A stretch of 7,929 nt of DNA from JBFLYZ01 sp040756415. Its GTDB lineage: Bacteria; Bacteroidota; Bacteroidia; JADZBD01. The notes beneath the pieces were generated by a model. The model made no database searches, had not been told where the DNA came from, and worked only from the letters and a program-made list of their open reading frames with translations. Location of the stretch: the NCBI GenBank assembly GCA_040756415.1, contig JBFLYZ010000101.1, positions 1 to 7,929 of the forward strand. The letters run 5' to 3'. Positions 1 to 6,006 of this stretch are shown one piece after another. Position 1 is the stretch's first letter. The number at the start of each line of letters is the position of its first letter. The translations under genes were made by a program, and so were the position numbers.

Positions 1-85
1 GCCTAATTGTCAGTGAAATGAATATTGTATTATTGATGAATATCTCTTCTATTTGGATGAATGCCAGAAAAAATACGACAAATGC

Positions 86-116
86 TTGACTTTTGACCTC
101 TTAATGATTATCTTAG
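86..116 (+). promoter_or_regulatory. Candidate Bacteroidota-type promoter for the 298 gene
   Basis: TTG at 86-88 is followed after 20 bases by TATCTTAG at 109-116, one mismatch from the Bacteroidota -7 consensus TAnnTTTG. The spacing fits the usual 17-23 bases. It would give a 5' leader of roughly 175 bases. The region is AT-rich and holds another one-mismatch match (TTG at 25-27, TCTATTTG at 48-55), so the choice between them is uncertain. Confidence 0.3.
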
Positions 117-253
117 CTCCCACGAATAGCTAAAAAGTACCGATGAATTAAGTTTTTCACCCTATTAAATCTGCCCCATGATCACCCCAACTCGCAAGGC
201 ATTAAAGCATAAGTGTATTAAGAACAGGCATAACCTGCCCCCATATAACAATG

Positions 254-284
254 CGGCTTCCTTATTATCTGAGGGAGCCGTTTT
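254..284 (+). terminator. Terminator-like hairpin just before the 298 gene
   Basis: CGGCTTCC (254-261) can pair with GGGAGCCG (273-280), giving eight base pairs including one G-U, around an 11-base loop. TTTTAATTT follows at once (281-289). This is the layout of an intrinsic terminator, but it sits only 17 bases before the chosen ATG at 298 and no promoter match lies between. It may terminate transcription from upstream, act as a leader attenuator, or simply be structured leader RNA. The U-run is short and interrupted. Confidence 0.4.
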
Positions 285-297
285 AATTTCCAGACCT

Positions 298-603
298 ATG
301 AAAAAAATCCTGCTGGCCACCGGCCTCCTGATCGCTTTCGGCTTTAACGCCATTGCGCAGGAAGAGAAAAAAGTGGTCTACGAGTTCACCGTTCATCACC
401 TGAACTCCGCTGCCGATGCGCAGTACCTCGACAGCATGATGCTGAAGAAAAAAGGCATCCTCGAGTGCCAGACCGATTTTGTCACAGGACGGATCACCGT
501 AAAAGTGATCAGCGCGGTGGATTTCCAGGCCCTGCGCAATATTGTGGTGGCCAATGGCTTTGAAGCCTCGGAAGAGAACCTGGTAAGAAAAGAAGAGAAC
601 TAA
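298..603 (+). CDS. Small exported HMA-like (ferredoxin-fold) protein lacking CxxC
   Basis: This encodes a 101-residue protein. Residues 1-20 form a Sec signal peptide (MKK, hydrophobic core, cleavage near NAIA/QEE), so the mature protein should be periplasmic. Residues 26-98 alternate as beta-alpha-beta-beta-alpha-beta: VVYEFTVHHL, a helix at about 37-52, ILECQTDF, RITVKVIS, a helix at 75-86, then a last strand. This is the pattern of heavy-metal-associated (HMA) domains. The usual metal loop MxCxxC is absent: HHLNSAADAQ stands there, and the only cysteine is C57 on the second strand. Metal binding by the classical site is therefore unlikely. The frame is open from 178, but the ATG at 298 is chosen because the signal peptide begins there. 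It ends 17 bases before the PKD gene, suggesting one operon. The HMA assignment rests on strand and helix pattern only; the function is unknown. Confidence 0.75.
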   Translation: MKKILLATGLLIAFGFNAIAQEEKKVVYEFTVHHLNSAADAQYLDSMMLKKKGILECQTDFVTGRITVKVISAVDFQALRNIVVANGFEASEENLVRKEEN

Positions 604-620
604 CACTATAAAGACAAGCA

Positions 621-3600
621 ATGAAAAAACTGCCCATATTTTCAGCTTTGTTTTTTACGGTCCTGAGCCTTTCCGCCTTTGCCGGCCGGGGAGGAGATAC
701 CAAACAGGCTGCGATCAACAATCCTATCCTGCTGCCCTTTTCAGAACAGGGAAGCCTTTGCGGAGCGAATAACGATGTGGATAACATCCGCAGCAATGGT
801 ATTTCCACCATCTACATGTCAGGCCGCGACTGGATCTATTACTTCACCGCGCCCGAAAGCGGGGAGATGAATATCTCCCTGACCAATATGTATCCTATCG
901 ATCCCAACTCTTCGCTCTCGGTATGGGAGAATGATATTGCCGAGGGGAAGTGCATTGGTTCGGCCACCCACGTTTCTTATGCGGCAACGGGCCTCATGGT
1001 GAATGTAACAAAAGGGCAATCTTACTTCATACTGGTCGATAACTGGCCTTCGCCCGATTGCTACGATTATACGATAGGCGCAAGGTATACCCAGCCAAGC
1101 GTAGTGATGGCGCCCTGCACCAATGTGGATTTTGAAAGCGGTAACTTTACCGGCTGGACAGGTACCCAGGGCAGTGTGACCTGCGGGCCTGTGAACGCGC
1201 CTACTCCCAACTATGTGCCCGGAGTGGCCGGCCTGCCTTCCCCGCAGCACACTATTATGACCGGTACGGGGCTCGATCCCTGCGGTGGATTTCCTGTGGT
1301 ATGCCCGGGCGGCAACGTTTCCGTGCGCATGGGTAATGGACAGGTTTCCGGCAACGGGGCTGCGCAGATGCAGCAAACATTTACCGTAAGCACCACCAAC
1401 TCGGTGTTCACCTACTGGTACGCAGCCGTAGTGCAGGATGCCTATCACCTCAGTAACGAGCAGCCGTTTTTCCGTGCCGAAGTGCTCGATCAGAACGGCA
1501 ACCCCATTCCCTGCGGACAGTACCTGGTCGTTGGCGGGCCCAATATTCCCGGCTTTTCGCTTTCTACCACCTGCGGTTTCCAGGATGTGTACTACCGTCC
1601 CTGGACCCCCGTCAACGTGGACCTTTCGGCATATATAGGACAGAATATCACCGTGCGCTTTACCGTTGGAGATTGCTGCTATGGCGGACACTATGGCTAT
1701 GCCTATGTTGACGCCTCCTGCGCCCCCATGCAGATCATGGGCAACGATACCATCTGCTTCGGCAGTAGCACTACACTGTCGGCCCCAGCAGGTTCGGCAC
1801 AATACCTCTGGTCTACCGGTGCCACCACCCAGAACATTACGGTTTCGCCTACCACGATGACCATGTATACCTGTACGCTCACCTCGGTGATCAACTCGCA
1901 GTGCCAGACCGTGCTGCAGGATACCGTATGGGTAATCCCTTCTCCCACCGCGGCCTTCACGCCTACCGGTGGCGGTGCGTGCGGTGGCGGAACCTTTACC
2001 TTCACCAACTCCACAACGGGCGCAGTAAGCTATACCTGGAATTTCGGTGACGGCTCCCCGCTCGATAACCAGCAAAGCCCTACGCATACCTATACCAGCC
2101 CGGGCACGTATACGGTCACGCTCATCGCTTCCGGTGGGGGCGCCTGCGCGGATACGGTACAACAGGTGGTGACGATAAACAGTAACGTTACAGCGCAGTT
2201 CCAGAGTACAACGGTATGCCTGAACAATCCGACCGTGTTCACCGATCTTTCCCAGGGTGGGCCGGGCAACTGGAACTGGAATTTTGGCGAGCCTTCATCC
2301 GGCCCCAATAACGTATCTACCCTGCAAAACCCCTCGCATACCTACAGCAGCCCGGGTACATACACGGTCACGCTGATCGTTTCCGACCCCAATAACAACT
2401 GCTGGGATACCACACAGGTGCAGGTGGTGGTTAATCCACTGCCGGTAGCGCAGTTCGTGGCTACCTCGGTATGTATAGGCAATACAACGGTCTTCACCGA
2501 TCAATCCACCATATCGGGGGGCAGCATCACCCAATGGAACTGGAATTTTGGTGATCCCAACTCGGGGCCGAACAACATTTCCACCCTGCAGAACCCGTCC
2601 CATACTTTTACCGCAGCGGGTAATTACAGCGTGATACTTACCGTAACGTCCAACAACGGATGCCAGAGCACCATTACCCTGCCGGTGACCGTTTATCCCA
2701 ACCCCGTGGCCGCCTTTACCGCTACCACCGTATGCCAGAACACTCCCACCGGGTTCAATGATATCTCTACCGGAGCCATCAGTTGGGCCTGGAATTTCGG
2801 TGATCCTTCTTCTGGACCCGCCAACACATCTGCCCTTCAGAATCCCACTCACAGCTATACATCGGCCGGCACATTCACCGCTACGCTCATCGTGACCGGA
2901 CAGGGCGGTTGCCAGGATACCACCAGCGTTCAGGTTACGGTCAACCCGCTGCCGCAAAGCAATTTCAGCGCCACCACCGTGTGCGTAGGGCTGACCACCG
3001 CCTTTACCGATCTTTCCACGGTAAGCAGCGGCACCATTACGCAATGGTCGTGGAACTACGGTGACGGCTCGCCCGTGGGGACCGTACAAAATCCCGCGCA
3101 TCAGTACATGAATGCAGGTACCTATACGGTAACGCTTACCGTTACATCCAGCAACGGATGTACGGGCAGCTTCCAGCTTCCGGTTACGGTCAACCCTTTG
3201 CCCAATCCCGGTTTCACCAGCACAACCGTTTGCGTGGGCGGTTCTACTCAATTCACGGATATGTCTACGATCGCATCGGGCACAATTACCCAATGGGCCT
3301 GGTATTTCGGTGATAATACCGCATCAGCCCTGCAGAACCCTTCCCATACCTATACCAGCGCGGGCACCTATACCGTTTCGCTTATCACCACTTCGGCTGC
3401 CGGCTGCGTAGACAGCATATCCCTGCAGATCACGGTCAATCCGCTGCCTGTTGTAGCATTTACTGCTGACGATACCAACGGCTGCGTGACACACTGCGTT
3501 AATTTTACCGACCAGTCGACCGTTACCAGCGGCACCATTACCCAATGGTTCTGGGATTTTGGTGACGGATCTACATCCACCCAGCAGCATCCCTCGCATT

Positions 3601-4247
3601 GCTATTCGGTTCCGGGCACCTACGATATCACCCTTACCGTAACGACCAGCAACGGCTGTTCGCAGACCTATACCAATTACGCTTACATTATCGCGTACCC
3701 GCTGCCTACGGCCGAGTTCAATGCCGATCCCTGGGTGACCACCGTGGTAGATCCTACCATTCAGTTCACCGACCTTTCGCAGAGCAATATCGTTTCCTGG
3801 TACTGGACCTTCGGTGACGGTTTTGATGACAGCCTGCAGAATCCCTCGCACGTTTACCCGAACGATAACACGGGCGTGCATACCTATACCGTTACCCTTA
3901 CGGTCACCAATATATACGGCTGTACCGATGATGTTTCGCACGATGTGATCATCAATCCCGAGTTCACCTTCTTCGCCCCCAACTGCGTAACGGCCAATGG
4001 GGATGGCATCAACGACTTTTTCTTTACCTATGGAATAGGATGGAAGGAGTATAAGCTCTTTATTTACGACCGCTGGGGCAATAAGATATTCTGGACGGAT
4101 GATATGAACAAGGGCTGGGACGCGCGCGTGATGGGCGGCCCGAGCGGGGATATCGTACAGGAGGATACCTATGTATGGAAAGTGTATATCACGGATGTCT
4201 TCGATAAGAAGCACCAATATGTAGGGCATGTTTCCGTCATAAAATAG
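621..4247 (+). CDS. Large PKD-repeat surface protein with T9SS type B (CHU_C) sorting domain
   Basis: This 1208-residue protein is predicted to be secreted and cell-surface-bound. In order: a signal peptide (about 1-21, cut near AFA/GR); a beta-rich region at about 35-155 resembling pre-peptidase C-terminal domains (YYFTAPESGEMNISL, then FILVDN); a jelly-roll or MAM-like region at about 166-370 (VDFESGNFTGW, then AYVDASC); an Ig-like domain at 373-441 (YLWSTGATTQNITV); eight PKD domains starting near 442, 523, 609, 696, 779, 862, 944 and 1030, each with W-x-[FY]-G-[DE] and G-T/N-Y/F-x-V/A motifs; and a C-terminal domain at about 1115-1208 (NGDGINDFF, YDRWGNKIF, GWDA). The last matches the gliding-motility-associated family that directs type B export through the Type IX system. 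PKD arrays are non-catalytic and serve adhesion or spacing, and no enzymatic motif is visible, so an adhesin or matrix role is inferred. It is rich in Thr, Ser and Asn. The leader at 604-620 is A-rich without a Shine-Dalgarno sequence. Confidence 0.93.
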   Translation: MKKLPIFSALFFTVLSLSAFAGRGGDTKQAAINNPILLPFSEQGSLCGANNDVDNIRSNGISTIYMSGRDWIYYFTAPESGEMNISLTNMYPIDPNSSLSVWENDIAEGKCIGSATHVSYAATGLMVNVTKGQSYFILVDNWPSPDCYDYTIGARYTQPSVVMAPCTNVDFESGNFTGWTGTQGSVTCGPVNAPTPNYVPGVAGLPSPQHTIMTGTGLDPCGGFPVVCPGGNVSVRMGNGQVSGNGAAQMQQTFTVSTTNSVFTYWYAAVVQDAYHLSNEQPFFRAEVLDQNGNPIPCGQYLVVGGPNIPGFSLSTTCGFQDVYYRPWTPVNVDLSAYIGQNITVRFTVGDCCYGGHYGYAYVDASCAPMQIMGNDTICFGSSTTLSAPAGSAQYLWSTGATTQNITVSPTTMTMYTCTLTSVINSQCQTVLQDTVWVIPSPTAAFTPTGGGACGGGTFTFTNSTTGAVSYTWNFGDGSPLDNQQSPTHTYTSPGTYTVTLIASGGGACADTVQQVVTINSNVTAQFQSTTVCLNNPTVFTDLSQGGPGNWNWNFGEPSSGPNNVSTLQNPSHTYSSPGTYTVTLIVSDPNNNCWDTTQVQVVVNPLPVAQFVATSVCIGNTTVFTDQSTISGGSITQWNWNFGDPNSGPNNISTLQNPSHTFTAAGNYSVILTVTSNNGCQSTITLPVTVYPNPVAAFTATTVCQNTPTGFNDISTGAISWAWNFGDPSSGPANTSALQNPTHSYTSAGTFTATLIVTGQGGCQDTTSVQVTVNPLPQSNFSATTVCVGLTTAFTDLSTVSSGTITQWSWNYGDGSPVGTVQNPAHQYMNAGTYTVTLTVTSSNGCTGSFQLPVTVNPLPNPGFTSTTVCVGGSTQFTDMSTIASGTITQWAWYFGDNTASALQNPSHTYTSAGTYTVSLITTSAAGCVDSISLQITVNPLPVVAFTADDTNGCVTHCVNFTDQSTVTSGTITQWFWDFGDGSTSTQQHPSHCYSVPGTYDITLTVTTSNGCSQTYTNYAYIIAYPLPTAEFNADPWVTTVVDPTIQFTDLSQSNIVSWYWTFGDGFDDSLQNPSHVYPNDNTGVHTYTVTLTVTNIYGCTDDVSHDVIINPEFTFFAPNCVTANGDGINDFFFTYGIGWKEYKLFIYDRWGNKIFWTDDMNKGWDARVMGGPSGDIVQEDTYVWKVYITDVFDKKHQYVGHVSVIK
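1944..3962 (+). repeat. Eight tandem PKD-coding repeats, about 245-260 bp each
   Basis: Units begin near 1944, 2187, 2445, 2706, 2955, 3204, 3450 and 3708 and encode residues 442-1114. They are diverged at DNA level but share short blocks, for example around the tryptophan and FGD codons, the CTGCAGAACCC-type block, and the TATAC-ACGGT-ACGCT block coding TYTVTL. Several units end in codons for VNPLP. Units 2 to 4 carry an extended loop of the type FGDPxSGPxNxSxLQNP, while units 1, 5, 6, 7 and 8 have a shorter FGDxx turn. The pattern points to duplication followed by divergence within the gene. Confidence 0.9.
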
Positions 4248-4274
4248 TTCCATCCAATTCCCAGAGGGCTTCAG

Positions 4275-4294
4275 AACCTGCCTGCCTGCAGGTT
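4275..4294. repeat. Small perfect inverted repeat in the intergenic gap
   Basis: AACCTGC (4275-4281) pairs perfectly with GCAGGTT (4288-4294) around a 6-base loop, and CCTG is repeated in the left arm and loop. No T-run follows, so it is not a standard terminator. It could be a mobile palindromic intergenic element or extra 3' structure for the PKD transcript. Only one copy is in the window. Confidence 0.45.
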
Positions 4295-4328
4295 ACACGG
4301 AGAAAAAGCAAACCGAAACCCCATCTTC

Positions 4329-4358
4329 AAAACCCTGGCCTTGTGTCAGGGTTTTTTT
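4329..4358 (+). terminator. Intrinsic terminator of the 298-4247 transcript
   Basis: AAAACCCTG (4329-4337) pairs with CAGGGTTTT (4347-4355) around a 9-base loop, and the T-run covers 4352-4358. The position, about 80 bases after the PKD gene stop, fits the end of that transcription unit. Its loop also contains the TTG element of the next promoter (4341-4343). Confidence 0.75.
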
Positions 4359-4370
4359 ATCCTACCTTTG
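4341..4370 (+). promoter_or_regulatory. Bacteroidota-type promoter for the 4388 gene
   Basis: TTG (4341-4343), 19 bases, then TACCTTTG (4363-4370): an exact match to the phylum consensus TTG-N19-TAnnTTTG. Transcription would start about 4-8 bases after 4370, leaving a leader of only about 10-14 A-rich bases before the ATG at 4388. The upstream element lies in the loop of the preceding terminator. Confidence 0.7.
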
Positions 4371-4387
4371 CCAAAAAAAAAGATATT

Positions 4388-5149
4388 ATGAAAAAAACAC
4401 TACTCTCTTTTTTAGCAGGCATCATCCTGGCGGCCGGTGTCGATGCGCAAACGCAGATCATCTGGTCGGATTCGTTTACCACGGGAGTGCCCGCGAATTC
4501 TACCCAAATGGCGGCATGGAGCGCGTTTACAGCTCAGCTTACGCCCCGGACCTACACGAAGGTCATCATCAAAGGCACTTTTGATCAAGCCGGTAAGTCC
4601 TGCTCAGATTCGACCGTGGTCACTGCCCTGGCAAATGCCTTGTATACTAACACAGACTATATTTCTCCGGCCTCGTGTAACGGGAACGTGTGGCACAATT
4701 GTGCTTCGCATGGCTACCAGGGCGAGGTCTGGCTCGATCCTCCTTCTGCCTGCAGCGGAGCCAACTGTCCTACGGGGTATATCATACGTCCTAATATAGG
4801 TTCGGGCAACCCGAACTGGGGCGGGGTGAATACAGCTACCTGCAGCGGACCTACCCAGCGCATGACCCTGATCTTCGAGTACGGCACGGTTACCGGTGTC
4901 GGGGCTGAAGAGAGCGCTCTTCAGGCCTCGGTTTATCCCAACCCCTTCAATAATACTTTAAGTGTCGGTTTGGGTAACGCAGCCACCGGGCAGATCATCA
5001 TTTATAATGTATTGGGTGAACAACTGTATGCGGCCGAGATCGCTGGAGACTTCAGCATGATCGATACTTCTGAACTGGCACCGGGAGTGTACTTCATCAC
5101 CATCAGGACCGATATCGGAACGATTACCAGGAAAATTGTAAAAGAATAA
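4388..5149 (+). CDS. Secreted six-cysteine protein with T9SS type A sorting domain
   Basis: This encodes a 253-residue protein with three parts. A Sec signal peptide spans about 1-20 (MKKTLLSFLAGIILAAGVDA/QT). An ectodomain of about 155 residues follows. Residues about 182-253 begin VYPNPFNN, continue through IYNVLGEQ and LAPGVYFI, and end RKIVKE: the Por-type (type A) C-terminal signal that Type IX secretion recognises and removes. I do not recognise the ectodomain. It has six cysteines (C72, C97, C105, C122, C127, C152), which could make three disulfides, and conserved-looking stretches such as YTKVIIKGTFD and IIRPNIGSG then WGGVNTATC. No catalytic motif stands out. The frame is open from 4343, but that stretch contains the terminator and promoter, so the ATG at 4388 is used. 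It has its own promoter and ends at a strong terminator, so it is probably transcribed alone. Sec export then T9SS release or surface attachment is predicted. Confidence 0.88.
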   Translation: MKKTLLSFLAGIILAAGVDAQTQIIWSDSFTTGVPANSTQMAAWSAFTAQLTPRTYTKVIIKGTFDQAGKSCSDSTVVTALANALYTNTDYISPASCNGNVWHNCASHGYQGEVWLDPPSACSGANCPTGYIIRPNIGSGNPNWGGVNTATCSGPTQRMTLIFEYGTVTGVGAEESALQASVYPNPFNNTLSVGLGNAATGQIIIYNVLGEQLYAAEIAGDFSMIDTSELAPGVYFITIRTDIGTITRKIVKE

Positions 5150-5161
5150 GTCAATCGCGGA

Positions 5162-5201
5162 TAAAAGAAAAGGCCTTCTATCAAGAAGGCCTTTTCTTTT
5201 A
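5162..5201. terminator. Bidirectional terminator between convergent genes
   Basis: A 17-bp perfect inverted repeat (5162-5178 with 5185-5201) surrounds the 6-base loop TATCAA. The GC-rich core is GGCCTTC/GAAGGCC, and the A-rich flank on one side becomes a T-rich tract on the other, so it works as an intrinsic terminator in both directions. It lies 12 bases after the stop of the + strand T9SS cargo gene and 14 bases after the stop of lolA on the - strand. An outer TCGCG (5155-5159) and CGCGA (5208-5212) could lengthen the stem across an internal loop. Confidence 0.92.
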
Positions 5202-5215
5202 CATTATCGCGAAGA

Positions 5216-5881
5216 TCATTCTCTCAGGTCCACCTCCTCAACACCCGGGAAATCGGCTTTGTTGAAGGTAAAGGTGCTGTCAGCAATCTCGGTATTGGTG
5301 GTAAACGATTTCACCGTAATGGTGGTAACGCTCTGGTCGGCCTTGCTGAATATCTTGGCCTGCACCACCTGTTTTTTAACCTTGTCGATGTACAGGGTTA
5401 CGCGGTGATAGCTCTTTTTCTCCAGCGGGTACAGGTCGATCACATCGCATTTGATGCCGTTCACGGTCTCTTCCGTGATATAGCTTGATTTATGGCCTTT
5501 TTCATACAGGGTAAAGATGTTTACCGGGCTGATGTTGTCGGTCTTATTGGGATCAGGAGCGTTATTGATCTGTACCTCGTTCGATTCCTTGATATAGGTC
5601 CACTGCGATTTACCATCGCAGTAAATGCTCTGCCCTTTGAAATCCAGCTTATACTTGGTTCCTTTTAACTGAAGGGTGCCATTGGAGTTCTCTTTTTCTT
5701 TTTTATCAGCGCCCGTGATCACGATATTGAACTCGGCCTTTATGCTGCTGTATCCCTTGGTCTTTTTGCTCAGTTCGTCAAGAATAGCCTTGGATTTGGT
5801 ATCCACGGTCTCCTTCGGCATCTGCCCGAACATCGTCACGGCCATGCAGAGTACCAATCCGGTTAAGAGTGTGTGCTTCAT
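5216..5881 (-). CDS. lolA: LolA-like outer-membrane lipoprotein carrier
   Basis: This encodes a 221-residue protein of the LolA family, periplasmic chaperones that carry lipoproteins from the inner to the outer membrane. A signal peptide covers about 1-19 (MKHTLLTGLVLCMAVTMFGQ). The one cysteine there (C11) is not in a good lipobox, so this is probably a soluble periplasmic protein. The mature part shows the family pattern: an N-terminal helix (AILDELSKKTKGYSSIKAEFNI), then antiparallel strands with GTLQLKGTKYKLDF, IYCDGKSQWTYI, and a terminal strand pair ending TFTFNKADFPGVEEVDLRE. The length is typical. It lies behind ftsK with a 125-base gap, an order common in Bacteroidota, and shares its terminator with the convergent cargo gene. 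Family membership is well supported; which lipoproteins it carries cannot be read. Some Bacteroidota have several LolA/LolB-type paralogues, so the exact role is less sure. Confidence 0.85.
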   Translation of the reverse strand: MKHTLLTGLVLCMAVTMFGQMPKETVDTKSKAILDELSKKTKGYSSIKAEFNIVITGADKKEKENSNGTLQLKGTKYKLDFKGQSIYCDGKSQWTYIKESNEVQINNAPDPNKTDNISPVNIFTLYEKGHKSSYITEETVNGIKCDVIDLYPLEKKSYHRVTLYIDKVKKQVVQAKIFSKADQSVTTITVKSFTTNTEIADSTFTFNKADFPGVEEVDLRE

Positions 5882-5920
5882 TTTATGTACGTTTTATCAG
5901 GGGTAACCCAAAAACTGTTC

Positions 5921-5928
5921 CAAAGTTA
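5921..5928 (-). promoter_or_regulatory. -7 box of a promoter for lolA
   Basis: Read on the - strand, 5928 to 5921 is TAACTTTG, an exact TAnnTTTG match, about 40 bases before the lolA start codon. No TTG or TTTG is found at the matching upstream distance, so only half of the consensus is present. It suggests that lolA can be transcribed separately from ftsK, with a leader of about 30-35 bases. Read-through from ftsK remains possible because no clear terminator lies in the 5882-6006 gap. Confidence 0.5.
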
Positions 5929-6006
5929 AAATAAACCCCGGAATATGCCTTTTGACCGCCTGAATAGTTAAAAGTTTAAAGGACCTGTATTGCAGCTATT
6001 TGCCTC

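Larger units (their letters stand above)
1..297. other. AT-rich non-coding leader region
   Basis: No convincing gene is visible on either strand. The stretch is clearly richer in A and T than the genes that follow, and short reading frames here show no signal peptide or recognisable fold. It holds a candidate promoter (86-116) and a terminator-like hairpin (254-284), both described separately. No tRNA-like T-arm or CCA end is seen. The upstream gene, if any, ends or starts outside the window. Confidence 0.6.

Noticed and set aside
178..297. Upstream extension of the 298 gene to the ATG at 178
   Set aside because: The 40 extra residues are not signal-like, and they run through a terminator-like hairpin. 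A clear signal peptide starts at 298.
1944..3962. Regular spacing of similar blocks as a possible CRISPR array
   Set aside because: The period is about 250 bases and the blocks are diverged and in frame. They are PKD domain repeats, not short identical repeats with unique spacers.
819..4253. Three long open frames on the - strand opposite the PKD gene (819-2162, 2295-3293, 3324-4253), all in one frame
   Set aside because: This frame is codon-aligned with the PKD gene, so its stops can arise only from sense codons TTA, CTA or TCA, which this gene rarely uses. The translations show no signal peptide or known motif and are Arg/Gly-rich, as expected of a shadow frame.
4343..4387. Upstream extension of the T9SS cargo gene to 4343
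   Set aside because: The added stretch covers half of the terminator and the -7 box of the promoter, and the signal peptide starts at 4388.
5949..5982. Possible hairpin CTTTTGAC / GTTAAAAG in the ftsK-lolA gap as an ftsK terminator
   Set aside because: The stem is AT-rich with a wobble on one strand and a mismatch on the strand that would matter for ftsK, and no suitable T-run follows.
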